This document shows, one piece after another, positions 1-7,917 of a stretch of 64,000 bases of DNA. The DNA lies in assembly GCA_040839025.1 (NCBI GenBank), contig JBFPJN010000001.1, positions 1 to 64,000 on the forward strand, in the 5' to 3' direction. The translations under genes and the position numbers were made by a program. Under the pieces are notes generated by a model. That model was given only the letters and a program-made list of their open reading frames with translations, searched no databases and was not told the DNA's origin. Origin of the DNA: Alphaproteobacteria bacterium LSUCC0719 (lineage in GTDB: Bacteria; Pseudomonadota; Alphaproteobacteria; Puniceispirillales; Puniceispirillaceae). The stretch's first letter is position 1. Each line of letters opens with the position of its first letter.

Positions 1-2
1 AA

Positions 3-95
3 GCTGGCGCAAGCAAACAAGCCCCTAGAGTGAGTCTTCAATCAACAACAAAGACTGGTTCTGGTTCCAAGGTGGCCTCAAAAGCACACTCATGA
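3..95 (+). CDS. Possible C-terminal end of an upstream gene (partial)
   Basis: One + strand frame is open from the window edge to a TGA at 93-95 and would encode about 30 Ser/Thr/Lys/Ala-rich residues, which could be a disordered protein tail. Another frame closes earlier, at 31-33. Nothing identifies a family. The rest of the stretch up to the RraA-like gene shows no recognisable element. Confidence 0.15.
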   Translation, partial: AGASKQAPRVSLQSTTKTGSGSKVASKAHS

Positions 96-229
96 TTTTC
101 CGTTGCTGGCCGTTCCGTGCGGCTGTCATAGTGAAGGCAGATGCCAGTGATTTCCAGTATGGACTACTATGCTTCGCGTGTCATAGCCTTCCGGGCTGTA
201 TCACTCTATGAATGATGAGAGGCTGTGAT

Positions 230-928
230 ATGATTGACGAGCCAAAATTGTTACGGATCAAGCGTGACTTTCCACGGCCATCAGCGGCGGAAATTGAGGC
301 ACTTGCGACCGTCCCGACTGGCGTTGTGAATGACGCGCTTTGGGGGCGCGGTGCGCTTCATAAGGATATCAAACCTGTCGATCACCATCGTCAGATGGCC
401 GCGCATGCAGTTGGTCCTGCATTAACCGTGGAAACGGGCCCCGCTGATATTCTTGCGCTGCTTGCCAGTTTGGCGTTTATCCAGCCTGGCGACATGGTTG
501 TTCATTCTTTCAGTGCGCATCAAAACTGCGCGTCGGCAGGTGATCGTGTCTCGGGAATGATGAAGAACTGTGGTGCGTCCGGTTTTATCACGGACGGGCC
601 AATGCGTGACTTGGTTGGTCTGCGTGAAGTGAATTTGCCCAGCTGGTGTTCAGGTTTGACACCTGCTTCTCCCTTCAGTAACGGGCCGGGCACAATCGGG
701 ATGGATATTCAAATAGGTGGCCAAACCGTTTGTAGCGGGGACGTGGTTGTCGCTGATTTGGACGGGGTTGTCGTGATCCCATTTAAGGAACTGGGCGCGG
801 TTACCAAGCGGTGCCATGAGATCCTGAACCTTGAAACTGAATTGGATTCTAAAGTACGCAACGGGCTGACAGTGCCGCAAAATATCAAAGATCTGTTGGC
901 AAGTGATCAGGTGGAGTTTGTCGACTGA
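230..928 (+). CDS. RraA-like aldolase/demethylmenaquinone methyltransferase-fold protein
   Basis: The 232-residue product belongs to the RraA-like family (RNase E inhibitor fold), whose metabolic members are class II aldolases/decarboxylases such as 4-hydroxy-4-methyl-2-oxoglutarate aldolase. Seen directly are the substrate-loop region GFITDGPMRD around residue 120, with the Arg and Asp that normally hold the metal and carboxylate, and the C-terminal hallmark VADLDGVVVIP. The frame is open from ATG 212, but GAGAGG at 216-221 lies at ribosome-binding distance from ATG 230, so I chose 230. It faces the ABC importer convergently. In catabolic loci such proteins often cleave 2-keto-4-hydroxy acids, so a role in the neighbouring pathway is plausible but inferred. 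Regulation of RNase E is less likely in this context. Confidence 0.8.
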   Translation: MIDEPKLLRIKRDFPRPSAAEIEALATVPTGVVNDALWGRGALHKDIKPVDHHRQMAAHAVGPALTVETGPADILALLASLAFIQPGDMVVHSFSAHQNCASAGDRVSGMMKNCGASGFITDGPMRDLVGLREVNLPSWCSGLTPASPFSNGPGTIGMDIQIGGQTVCSGDVVVADLDGVVVIPFKELGAVTKRCHEILNLETELDSKVRNGLTVPQNIKDLLASDQVEFVD

Positions 929-990
929 CGAAACGGTTCCTGCATCCCGGATGGCCTGCAAGATATGGTGTTTGATGTACGACGAAAGCT

Positions 991-1995
991 TTAGTCTTTG
1001 GTGAGTTGCTGTTGATAGTTATGGCACATCACGCTGCGGCTGTTCGAGATGCCGGTCATTTCGGGCCTAGCTTTTGCACAATTCTCGTCGGCCAATGGAC
1101 ATCTTGGATGGTAGAAACATCCTGAAGGAGGTGAAAGAGGCGACGGGACTTCACCTTCAATTGTATCAAAGTGAACAAGCTCATCATCATCAAGCACCAG
1201 CTTGGGGACCGAGCCAAACAATGCCGCCGTATAGGGATGCGCGGGATTTTCATAAACTTCATCCACTGGGCCCAATTCGACAATCTGACCGAGATACATG
1301 ATCGCAATCCTGTCGCTGACATGTTGCACCACAGATAGATCATGGCTGATAAAAATGGTTGTCAGATCAAGGTCACGGGTCAGTTCCAGAAACAGATTGA
1401 TGATTTGTGCCTGAATGGACACGTCTAGAGACGCCACAGGCTCATCACACACCAAAACATCAGGCTGCATGGCGAGGGCTCTGGCAATAGCGATGCGCTG
1501 TCTTTGCCCACCTGAAAACTGGTGTGGATACCGGTCGAGCCAGACAGGATCGAGGCCAACCCGCTCAAACCAGAGTGCAGCATAGGCGCGGGCATCGCTT
1601 TTTGTGGTGAGCCCGTGGGTGATTGGGCCTTCAGCAACCGTTTCTCCTACTTTCATGCGTGGATCAAGGCTGGCAAAGGGGTCTTGAAATACCGTCTGCA
1701 CGCGGGTGGTAACCTTGGCGCCATTTCTAATTACGGGGCCCCCATCCAGAATTATCCGGCCAGAACTGGGCGATAATATCCCTGCGATCAAGCGGCCTAA
1801 CGTTGACTTTCCACATCCAGATTCGCCTACCAGACCAATTGTTTCGCCCTTTGCTATGGATAAGGACACATTGGATACTGCATGAATGGAGCGGGTTTCA
1901 ACTCTTGCCCCGAGTTTTGATGCAATCCTGTCCCCGGTTGTAAGGTTGGGGCCAAAGATCTTGCTGATGTTTTCAAGGCTTACAAAATCGGTCAT
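991..1995 (-). CDS. Dipeptide/oligopeptide-type ABC transporter ATPase (DppF/OppF-like)
   Basis: A 334-residue cytoplasmic ATPase, last gene of a five-gene importer operon. It has a Walker A loop GESGCGKST near residue 60, the signature FSGGQRQRIAIARAL, a Walker B VLVCDEPVASLDVS, and the C-terminal oligopeptide-transporter extension with spaced cysteines (CFYHPRCPLADENC). An insertion before Walker A (around residues 14-38) is typical of the DppF/OppF partner rather than DppD. Its ATG overlaps the TGA of the preceding ATPase gene (ATGA), indicating translational coupling. It energises import across the inner membrane as a heterodimer with the neighbouring ATPase. The substrate cannot be read from the ATPase; peptides, opines or other small amides are all known for this family. 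Confidence 0.93.
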   Translation of the reverse strand: MTDFVSLENISKIFGPNLTTGDRIASKLGARVETRSIHAVSNVSLSIAKGETIGLVGESGCGKSTLGRLIAGILSPSSGRIILDGGPVIRNGAKVTTRVQTVFQDPFASLDPRMKVGETVAEGPITHGLTTKSDARAYAALWFERVGLDPVWLDRYPHQFSGGQRQRIAIARALAMQPDVLVCDEPVASLDVSIQAQIINLFLELTRDLDLTTIFISHDLSVVQHVSDRIAIMYLGQIVELGPVDEVYENPAHPYTAALFGSVPKLVLDDDELVHFDTIEGEVPSPLSPPSGCFYHPRCPLADENCAKARPEMTGISNSRSVMCHNYQQQLTKD

Positions 1996-2975
1996 GAAGT
2001 CACCTCGTCGACCTGGCCGACAGGGTCAAAGCATCGCCATCCTCTGTCACCATGCGTGACCATCTCAGGTGCCCGCTGGCAAATTTCAGTTGCACGCTGA
2101 CATCGCGGCGCAAATGGACATCCAGACGGGAGAGACAAAAGTGATGGGGTGGTTCCCGGGATCTGTTTGAGGGGGCTGCCTGCTTTGGTCATCGCTGGTA
2201 GGGAGCCAATCAAGCCGGCTGTATAGGGATGTCGGGGGTTTCTCAGCAGACCAGCCGTTGGACCTTGTTCAACAATTCGTCCCGCATACATGACGGCTAA
2301 TTTGGTGGCAAGGCTCGATACCACAGCAAGGTCATGGCTGATCCAGATCAATGCTGTACCCGTTTCCGCTGCAAGACCCCGCATCTGTTGAAGAATTTGT
2401 GCCTGAATGGAGACATCAAGAGCGGTGGTCGGTTCGTCAGCGATGATAACCGATGGTCGATGGAGTAGGGCTATGGCAATTGCAACTCGTTGTCGCATAC
2501 CACCAGAGAATTCATGAGGGTAGGCATTCATTCTGGCGCGAGCAGATGGAATCCCTACCTTTGTTAGTAGATCCGCTGATCGGTCTGCCGCAGCACGGGC
2601 AGTGATTCGTTCATGTGCGGCGAGGGCCAGTCGCATTTGCTGGCCGATGGTGAGGACTGGGTTGAGTGTGGCGATGGGGTCTTGGAAAATCATGGAGATT
2701 TCCCGACCACGTAAGCGGCGCAATTCAGCATTGGAAAGAGTGGTCAGCTCCTTTCCCTTGAGCGTGATGGAGCCATTCACGATCCGCCCAGGTTCATCAA
2801 CAAGACCAAGAAGTGAAAAGCCAGTTACAGTTTTCCCCGAACCGCTTTCACCAACCAGCCCCATAATTTCACCTTTGGCGAGATCAAAGCTAACATCATC
2901 TACCGCCTTGATTACGCCTGTGCGGGTGAAAAAATGGGTCGCAAGATTTTTAACGCTGAGCGCCGTTTCGGTCAT
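1992..2975 (-). CDS. Dipeptide/oligopeptide-type ABC transporter ATPase (DppD/OppD-like)
   Basis: A 327-residue ATPase of the peptide/nickel importer family. Visible motifs are Walker A GESGSGKT, signature EFSGGMRQRVAIAIAL, Walker B VIIADEPTTALDVS and the C-terminal oligo_HPY-type region with CPFAPRCQRATEIC. It overlaps both neighbours by 4 bp: its ATG lies within the stop of the permease gene, and its stop lies within the start of the second ATPase gene. It should form the nucleotide-binding heterodimer with the downstream product. Length and motifs are normal. Confidence 0.93.
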   Translation of the reverse strand: MTETALSVKNLATHFFTRTGVIKAVDDVSFDLAKGEIMGLVGESGSGKTVTGFSLLGLVDEPGRIVNGSITLKGKELTTLSNAELRRLRGREISMIFQDPIATLNPVLTIGQQMRLALAAHERITARAAADRSADLLTKVGIPSARARMNAYPHEFSGGMRQRVAIAIALLHRPSVIIADEPTTALDVSIQAQILQQMRGLAAETGTALIWISHDLAVVSSLATKLAVMYAGRIVEQGPTAGLLRNPRHPYTAGLIGSLPAMTKAGSPLKQIPGTTPSLLSLPSGCPFAPRCQRATEICQRAPEMVTHGDRGWRCFDPVGQVDEVTS

Positions 2976-3853
2976 TTGCGCAACCTCGGATTGAATTGGT
3001 CACGCACCTGGTCCCCAACGATGTTGATCGCAACAATAAGGATGATCAACGCAACACCGGGATACACAGAAATCCAGTAGCGTCCACTCATCATATAGGG
3101 GAAGCCGTTGGAGATCAGCATACCAAGTGAAGGTTCGGTAACGGGCAGGCCAAGGCCAAGAAAGCTCAGTGTGGCTTCAAGAGAAATCGAATTGGCAATC
3201 TGTACGGTTGCCACGACGATCAATGGTGGAGTGCAATTCGGCACAAGATGCCTTAATACCACCAGCCGGCTTCCAAGAGGTGTGGCTACAGCAGCTTCAA
3301 TGTAGTCTTTGCCTTTCTCAGCTTTGGCCGCTCCATAAGCGGTGCGGGCAAAGTAGGCATATTGTGCGGCAACCAGCGCACTGATCAGCTGCACCTTTCC
3401 CTGCCCGAGTAAAGCGACAATCACCAACGCAAGCAGGATCGCGGGAAAAGATAGCTGAAGATCAACCAGCCGCATAATCAAACTTTCTATACGGCCACCT
3501 TTATAAGCCGCCAGAATCCCCAAGGCTGCGCCAATGCTCAGCGAAACAAACCCGGCAGCCAGACCAATCTGGATTGATATTCTCAATCCATAGAATATGG
3601 CTGAGAGAAGGTCTCGTCCCTGCGGATCAGTGCCAAGCAAATGAATGTATCCGCCCGAACCCACAAAACCGGGGGGACGACGGCTGTCCATCAGTGATAA
3701 ATTGGCAAGATCGTAAGGGTTTTGAGGGGACACAAGAGACGCAAACAAGGCCAGCAGCATCAAAACCACAACAACCGACAAGGCCACAACAGCAATTTTG
3801 TTTTCTCTAAACTCGTGCCAGAACCGTGTGAGAGGTGTGTCTTGTCTGCTCAT
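2972..3853 (-). CDS. Peptide-type ABC transporter permease (DppC-like)
   Basis: A 293-residue inner-membrane permease. It has an N-terminal cytoplasmic/TM segment typical of DppC/OppC (FRENKIAVVALSVVVVLMLL), the FGTDPQGRD-type motif seen here as LGTDPQGRDLLSAIFYG, several hydrophobic segments, and an EAA-like loop EAAVATPLGSRLVVLRHLVPN that contacts the ATPase. It pairs with the DppB-like permease encoded immediately upstream (4-bp overlap). Start ATG 3853 is at the overlap and gives a normal N-terminus. Confidence 0.92.
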   Translation of the reverse strand: MSRQDTPLTRFWHEFRENKIAVVALSVVVVLMLLALFASLVSPQNPYDLANLSLMDSRRPPGFVGSGGYIHLLGTDPQGRDLLSAIFYGLRISIQIGLAAGFVSLSIGAALGILAAYKGGRIESLIMRLVDLQLSFPAILLALVIVALLGQGKVQLISALVAAQYAYFARTAYGAAKAEKGKDYIEAAVATPLGSRLVVLRHLVPNCTPPLIVVATVQIANSISLEATLSFLGLGLPVTEPSLGMLISNGFPYMMSGRYWISVYPGVALIILIVAINIVGDQVRDQFNPRLRK

Positions 3854-4824
3854 GATGTCACTCCACGCCGGACCCGGGGGTCTATCAGCGCAAAGGTCAG
3901 ATCAATCAAAAAATTGATGGTTACAAAAAGAAAGGCCACGAGAACGAGATAGGCAACCATGACGGGCCGGTCCAGCACGGAAATGCTGTCGATGATTAGC
4001 TTGCCAACCCCAGGCCAGCTGAAAATGGTCTCAGTCACTACAGCAAACGCCAGCGTGGAACCCAGTTCCAGACCAAACACCGTTATGATAGGTATGGAAA
4101 TGAGCTTGAGCAAATGCTGGCGCAGAATCGTGATTTCTGAAAGACCGGCAGCACGGGCAAATTTGATTGTGTCCGTAAGCATAATCTCACGCGTTCCAGC
4201 CCTTGCCAGACGGATCATCATGGCCAGTTTGAACAGCGCCAGATTAATTGCCGGCAGAATAATATGTGACAAACCATCCAGTGTTGGAAATGACCATGCG
4301 ATGCCCCCGATGTCTATAGTCGCTCCTCGGCCTCCCGCCGGAAGCCAGCCCAAATTCACTGCAAATGTCAAAATCAAGATCAGACCAACCCAAAATGAAG
4401 GCACTGAAAAGCCAAGAACCGACGCAGCCATGATCGTTTTTGCTGTCAAGCTTTCAGGTCGATAGCCTGCATAGATGCCCAGGCTGACCCCGATGACAGA
4501 GGCTGAAATGACCGAGATAAGCACCAGTTCCAATGTTGCCGGCAAGCGACCACCAATCAATTCAAGAACAGGGATGTTGTAGACGAATGACCGTCCCAGA
4601 TCGCCCTTCAGTAAATTTCCTATAAAAATGAAATACTGTTCATAGAGTGGCCGGTCGAGTCCCAGGCGGCGAATGACTTCATCGCGTAAATCCTGCGTGG
4701 CCTCTGGTGGGATAACGATATCAATGGGGTTTCCGATAGCGTAAACGCCACAGAAAACAATCAGGGACATAACTGCCATGACGCCAATAGCCTGCAATAA
4801 TCGCTGGATAATGAAGCCAAGCAT
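3850..4824 (-). CDS. Peptide-type ABC transporter permease (DppB-like)
   Basis: A 324-residue permease of the DppB/OppB family. It opens with the usual MLGFIIQRLLQAI membrane segment, then a periplasmic region ending DLGRSFVYNIPV (family motif GDLGxS) and an EAA-like loop (ARAAGLSEITILRQHLL). The frame extends upstream to a TTG at 4839, but the ATG at 4824 is preceded by GGGGA at suitable spacing and gives the family N-terminus, so I chose it. It is first after the binding-protein gene, from which it is separated by a strong hairpin (4845-4875). Confidence 0.92.
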   Translation of the reverse strand: MLGFIIQRLLQAIGVMAVMSLIVFCGVYAIGNPIDIVIPPEATQDLRDEVIRRLGLDRPLYEQYFIFIGNLLKGDLGRSFVYNIPVLELIGGRLPATLELVLISVISASVIGVSLGIYAGYRPESLTAKTIMAASVLGFSVPSFWVGLILILTFAVNLGWLPAGGRGATIDIGGIAWSFPTLDGLSHIILPAINLALFKLAMMIRLARAGTREIMLTDTIKFARAAGLSEITILRQHLLKLISIPIITVFGLELGSTLAFAVVTETIFSWPGVGKLIIDSISVLDRPVMVAYLVLVAFLFVTINFLIDLTFALIDPRVRRGVTS

Positions 4825-4844
4825 TGGCAATCCCCACAAATTAA

Positions 4845-4875
4845 GGACCAGGCAATGGTCTTTATTGCCTGGTCC
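4845..4875 (-). terminator. Perfect 12-bp hairpin between binding-protein and permease genes
   Basis: GGACCAGGCAAT and its exact reverse complement ATTGCCTGGTCC flank a 7-nt loop. On the transcribed (-) strand the hairpin lies after the binding-protein stop and is followed by the weakly U-rich TTAATTT. Such intercistronic hairpins in binding-protein operons usually protect the upstream message or partially terminate, giving excess binding protein over membrane components. A tight full terminator is less likely because the permease gene has no obvious promoter of its own. Confidence 0.75.
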
Positions 4876-4889
4876 TATGGATAGGTGAT

Positions 4890-6476
4890 CTAGTTTGCGC
4901 TTTTGATGAAGAAGGCAAGCGTGTCTTCGTCATAACGAGGTGTGAATTCGACACTCCCCGCCTTTGCGCCCCAGACAGTTTGAAGCTGTACAATTGAGAT
5001 ATAGGCCTTGTCTGCCATGACCTTTTCCATTGCTTCCTCGTATGTGGCGCGGCGCTGATCTGCGTCCATCATCCGAGCCCCTGTCTGCAACAACCGGTCA
5101 ACATCATCATTTTTATATTCGATGCGGTTGTAAGCGCCGAGTTTCACATCCGGGTTATTGGAATGTGCCAGTCCCCCAAGAGTGTAGGATGCTTCACCAG
5201 TCAATGTTCCCCAGCCATTCATGAACATCGAGTATTCAAGGCGTGCTTGCGCTGGGAAATAAACGGTCTTGGAGATCGCGTTGACATTGGTTTTGATACC
5301 AACCTGCGTGAACATCTGGCCAAGACCCTGGCAGATCGCGCCATCACCGGGAAGACGGTCAGCGGTGCAGTACAGATCAACTTCAAAGCCGTTGGCATAG
5401 CCTGCATCAGCAAGAAGTTGCTTTGCCTTGGCAGGATTATATTCAGGCATTGGGATGTCTTCACTGGAGCCGAAGAAGCCTGGGGGCATCATCTGATTTG
5501 CCGGTCTGCCAAGGCCTTCGAGGACAATATCGACCATGGTCTGACGATCGATTGCGTGGTCAATCGCCTGGCGGACACGCAAGTCACGGAACGGATTTTC
5601 GGCCAGCTCCGAACCATCAATAGCTCTGACCAGTGGTGTCTTTTTACGCTGATCAAGCTGCAGGTTCATGATGTAGACCGAATCACCCTTTACCGCATCG
5701 ATATTTGCATCGTTTTCAAGGGCTAGGTAGTCAACAGAAGAGACATAGTTGATGACATCAACCTGTCCGGCTTTCAGCGCCGCAAGGCGTGAACTGTCAT
5801 TCGGGATTTCCTTGCGGATAACCTTTTCCCATGACCCCTTGCCGCGCCAGTAATCGTCATTTCGTTCCAGCACAAGGTCTCCCTTCGGCTCCCAGCTCAC
5901 AAATTTATAGGGGCCGGTACCGACAGCAGCCGCACCTGAATTGAATCCTTCAGCGGCCGTTTCCGGTGTGGAGTAATTTGCAGCAGCTTCTGATGAGACG
6001 ATGAAGAGCCGGATGAAATCATTTGGCAGCGTTGCTGCCTGCCCATCTGTGTGGATATGGATGGTGTGGGAATCTATGATCTCAACATCGGCCACCCGGC
6101 GAACATAGATTGTTGTGGTGGTTGGGCCTGACACAACCGGGATGCGCTCTATTGAGAATTTTACATCTTCAGCGTCAAAGTCCGAGCCATCATGGAACTT
6201 AACACCCTTACGAAGCTTGAATTCCCATGTGTCATCATCCACGGGTGACCAGCTTGTGGCCAGCCCCGGTTCAATCTGAAGATCAGTGCCTGACCAGACA
6301 AGAGTGTCGAAGATGTGCTTTGCCGCTTCGGCGTGCGGACCTAGTGCCGAATAATGTGGGTCTATCGACTCAGGCCCACCACGAACACCCATCGTCAGCG
6401 TCTGCGCCGAGGCCATGCTGGTCGCAGTTAATCCCAGCGCCACTGCCATAGCTGCTAGGAATTTTTGTTTTCGCAT
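4890..6476 (-). CDS. Periplasmic substrate-binding protein of the peptide-type ABC importer
   Basis: A 528-residue SBP_bac_5 (DppA/OppA-like) family protein. It has a Sec signal peptide (basic MRKQKF, hydrophobic core, ASA-QT cleavage region near residue 24). The mature part contains the family stretch TWEFKLRKGVKFHDGS and later RVRQAIDHAIDRQ, both typical of cluster 5 solute receptors. The frame extends to an upstream ATG at 6542, but GGGAGGGAAG sits just before the ATG at 6476 and the signal peptide starts there, so I chose 6476. It captures the substrate in the periplasm for the permease pair downstream. The ligand is unknown; the neighbouring amidohydrolase and M20 peptidase suggest a small amide or peptide-like compound. 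Confidence 0.93.
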   Translation of the reverse strand: MRKQKFLAAMAVALGLTATSMASAQTLTMGVRGGPESIDPHYSALGPHAEAAKHIFDTLVWSGTDLQIEPGLATSWSPVDDDTWEFKLRKGVKFHDGSDFDAEDVKFSIERIPVVSGPTTTTIYVRRVADVEIIDSHTIHIHTDGQAATLPNDFIRLFIVSSEAAANYSTPETAAEGFNSGAAAVGTGPYKFVSWEPKGDLVLERNDDYWRGKGSWEKVIRKEIPNDSSRLAALKAGQVDVINYVSSVDYLALENDANIDAVKGDSVYIMNLQLDQRKKTPLVRAIDGSELAENPFRDLRVRQAIDHAIDRQTMVDIVLEGLGRPANQMMPPGFFGSSEDIPMPEYNPAKAKQLLADAGYANGFEVDLYCTADRLPGDGAICQGLGQMFTQVGIKTNVNAISKTVYFPAQARLEYSMFMNGWGTLTGEASYTLGGLAHSNNPDVKLGAYNRIEYKNDDVDRLLQTGARMMDADQRRATYEEAMEKVMADKAYISIVQLQTVWGAKAGSVEFTPRYDEDTLAFFIKSAN

Positions 6477-6534
6477 TTTCTTCCCTCCCAAAATCAAAAG
6501 AGGCGGCGTGCCCCAACGAGTTATTGTTGTATTC

Positions 6535-6550
6535 AGTCCCATTTGGGACT
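6535..6550. promoter_or_regulatory. Palindromic operator copy 1 in the divergent promoter region
   Basis: AGTCCCATTTGGGACT is an imperfect palindrome with 7-of-8 matching arms. It lies between the divergent binding-protein and MarR-type regulator genes and matches a second site at 6588 in 13 of 16 positions. A size near 16 bp is usual for MarR-type operators, so autoregulation plus control of the importer is the natural reading. The assignment of the protein to this site is inference. Confidence 0.6.
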
Positions 6551-6586
6551 TGCCATTGCAGAATGTAAAGACTTATTGTGGCAGTC

Positions 6587-6604
6587 AAGTTCAATTTGGA
6601 ACTT
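6587..6604. promoter_or_regulatory. Palindromic operator copy 2 in the divergent promoter region
   Basis: AAGTTCAATTTGGAACTT has perfect 6-bp outer arms (AAGTTC/GAACTT). Its inner 16 bp align with the site at 6535 with a start-to-start distance of 53 bp, about five helical turns. It lies 32 bp upstream of the likely start of the MarR-type regulator. Confidence 0.6.
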
Positions 6605-6635
6605 AGGGTCACGAACCAGCACAGGAATTTCTGCA

Positions 6636-7175
6636 ATGCCAGCCACAAAGGTCGCGCTCGAGGAAAATTATTTTAGCGACGGCCAAGATATGGCCCCTGA
6701 TATGTTGGAGGCAAAGCTCTGGGCGAATCCATGCCCATTTACCTTTCGCATCAATTATCTTGCTCTGCTCTACAACACTCCTCTTTATAACTGGGTGCAG
6801 GATGTCTACGGATTGAAACGGCCAGAATATGTGGTGCTGTATTCATTGTCTTTGGCTGATGGAAGCAGTGCCCGTGATATCTCCACCACTTCTGGGTTCC
6901 CGAAGAACACTCTCAGCCGGGCGATAAAGCTGCTTGAGTCCTCCGGGCTTATAGAGAAGGGTAAAAAGATGTCTGGCCCCGGACGAAAGCAGGCGTTGCA
7001 TTTGTCTCAAACGGGATGGGAAATCATCAACAAGACCAAGCCTGCTTTCGAACAACAGGAAAAGCGTATGCTAGAAACGCTGACCGATGGTGAGCGCCAG
7101 ATGCTGTTTGAACTGCTGTCCAAAGTTGTCATTCATGCAGAGGATTGGTCGGGAAGCTTGCCGGGACATACTTGA
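6636..7175 (+). CDS. MarR-family transcriptional regulator
   Basis: The predicted product is 179 residues. A winged helix-turn-helix is visible: RPEYVVLYSLSLADG, then ARDISTTSGFPKNTLSRAIK as the recognition region, then LESSGLIEKG, and a wing ending GRKQALHLSQTGWEI. This is the MarR layout, with a C-terminal dimerisation helix. The open frame begins at 6465, but the first 57 codons overlap the divergent promoter and operators, and ATG 6636 has AGGA at suitable distance, so I chose 6636. It is divergent from the ABC importer and heads the co-directional run of catabolic genes, so it most likely senses a pathway compound and represses both units through the paired palindromes. The downstream gene's possible start lies close to or inside its 3' end. 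Confidence 0.85.
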   Translation: MPATKVALEENYFSDGQDMAPDMLEAKLWANPCPFTFRINYLALLYNTPLYNWVQDVYGLKRPEYVVLYSLSLADGSSARDISTTSGFPKNTLSRAIKLLESSGLIEKGKKMSGPGRKQALHLSQTGWEIINKTKPAFEQQEKRMLETLTDGERQMLFELLSKVVIHAEDWSGSLPGHT

Positions 7176-7197
7176 TGGAAGTGAAAGGACTAAAGTT

Positions 7198-7917
7198 GTG
7201 AAAGTCGCTAACATGAATTGGCTTGATATGGAGGCAGCTGTTAAAAAGGACCAGCGCTGCATATTGCCAATCGGGTCCACCGAACAGCACGCGCAACTGT
7301 CGCTTTGTGTTGACATGATTTTAGCCGAAAAAATGGCACTGGATGTTGCGGAACCACTCAATATTCCTGTTTTTCCAGTTATGCCATATGGCCTTGCTCC
7401 TTATTTTGCTGCGTTCCCTGGCACTGTAAGTCTTCGTGTCGAAACGCTCATGGCGGTGATCAGAGATATTGTGGCATCGCTGTATCAATCAGGGTTCAGA
7501 AAGATTCTGATTGTTAATGGTCATGGCGGCAATAACCCGGTCGGCGCATTGGCGCAGGAACTGATGGCGGAATATAACGACATCTCTGTCAAATTTCACA
7601 ATTGGTGGAATGCGCCTGCAACATGGGCCAAGGCGCAAAGCATCGACTCAACGGGTTCTCATGCCAATTGGATGGAGAATTTTCCATGGACAAGATTGGC
7701 ACACGCACCGGCACCAGAGGGTGAAAAGCAAGTTATCAATATGGCACTTATGAAGATCAGTTCTCCCAAGAAAGTCCGTGAAATGCTTGGGGATGGTTCT
7801 TTTGGCGGCCCCTGGCAACGGGAGGATGAAGAGATGCTGGCTATTTGGAAAACCGGCATCAACGAAACCCGTGAAGCCCTCGAAGGGCCCTGGCCTGAGT
7901 TGAAAGATGCCATATGA
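7198..7917 (+). CDS. Creatininase-family amidohydrolase
   Basis: The predicted 239-residue protein belongs to the creatininase/FAPy-deformylase metal-dependent amidohydrolase family. It shows LPIGSTEQHAQLSLCVD, where the Glu, His and Asp are the usual metal ligands, FPGTVSL, and the hallmark NGHGGNNP. The first motif is one residue shorter than the canonical EQHGPHLPLGTD form, which points to a subfamily rather than true creatininase. The frame stays open back to ATG 7087, inside the regulator gene. GTG 7198, preceded by AAGGA at 9 bp, gives a family-like N-terminus; ATG 7213 is an alternative. Its stop overlaps the next start (ATGA). The likely reaction is hydrolysis of a cyclic or linear amide in the pathway fed by the importer. 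Confidence 0.85.
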   Translation: MKVANMNWLDMEAAVKKDQRCILPIGSTEQHAQLSLCVDMILAEKMALDVAEPLNIPVFPVMPYGLAPYFAAFPGTVSLRVETLMAVIRDIVASLYQSGFRKILIVNGHGGNNPVGALAQELMAEYNDISVKFHNWWNAPATWAKAQSIDSTGSHANWMENFPWTRLAHAPAPEGEKQVINMALMKISSPKKVREMLGDGSFGGPWQREDEEMLAIWKTGINETREALEGPWPELKDAI

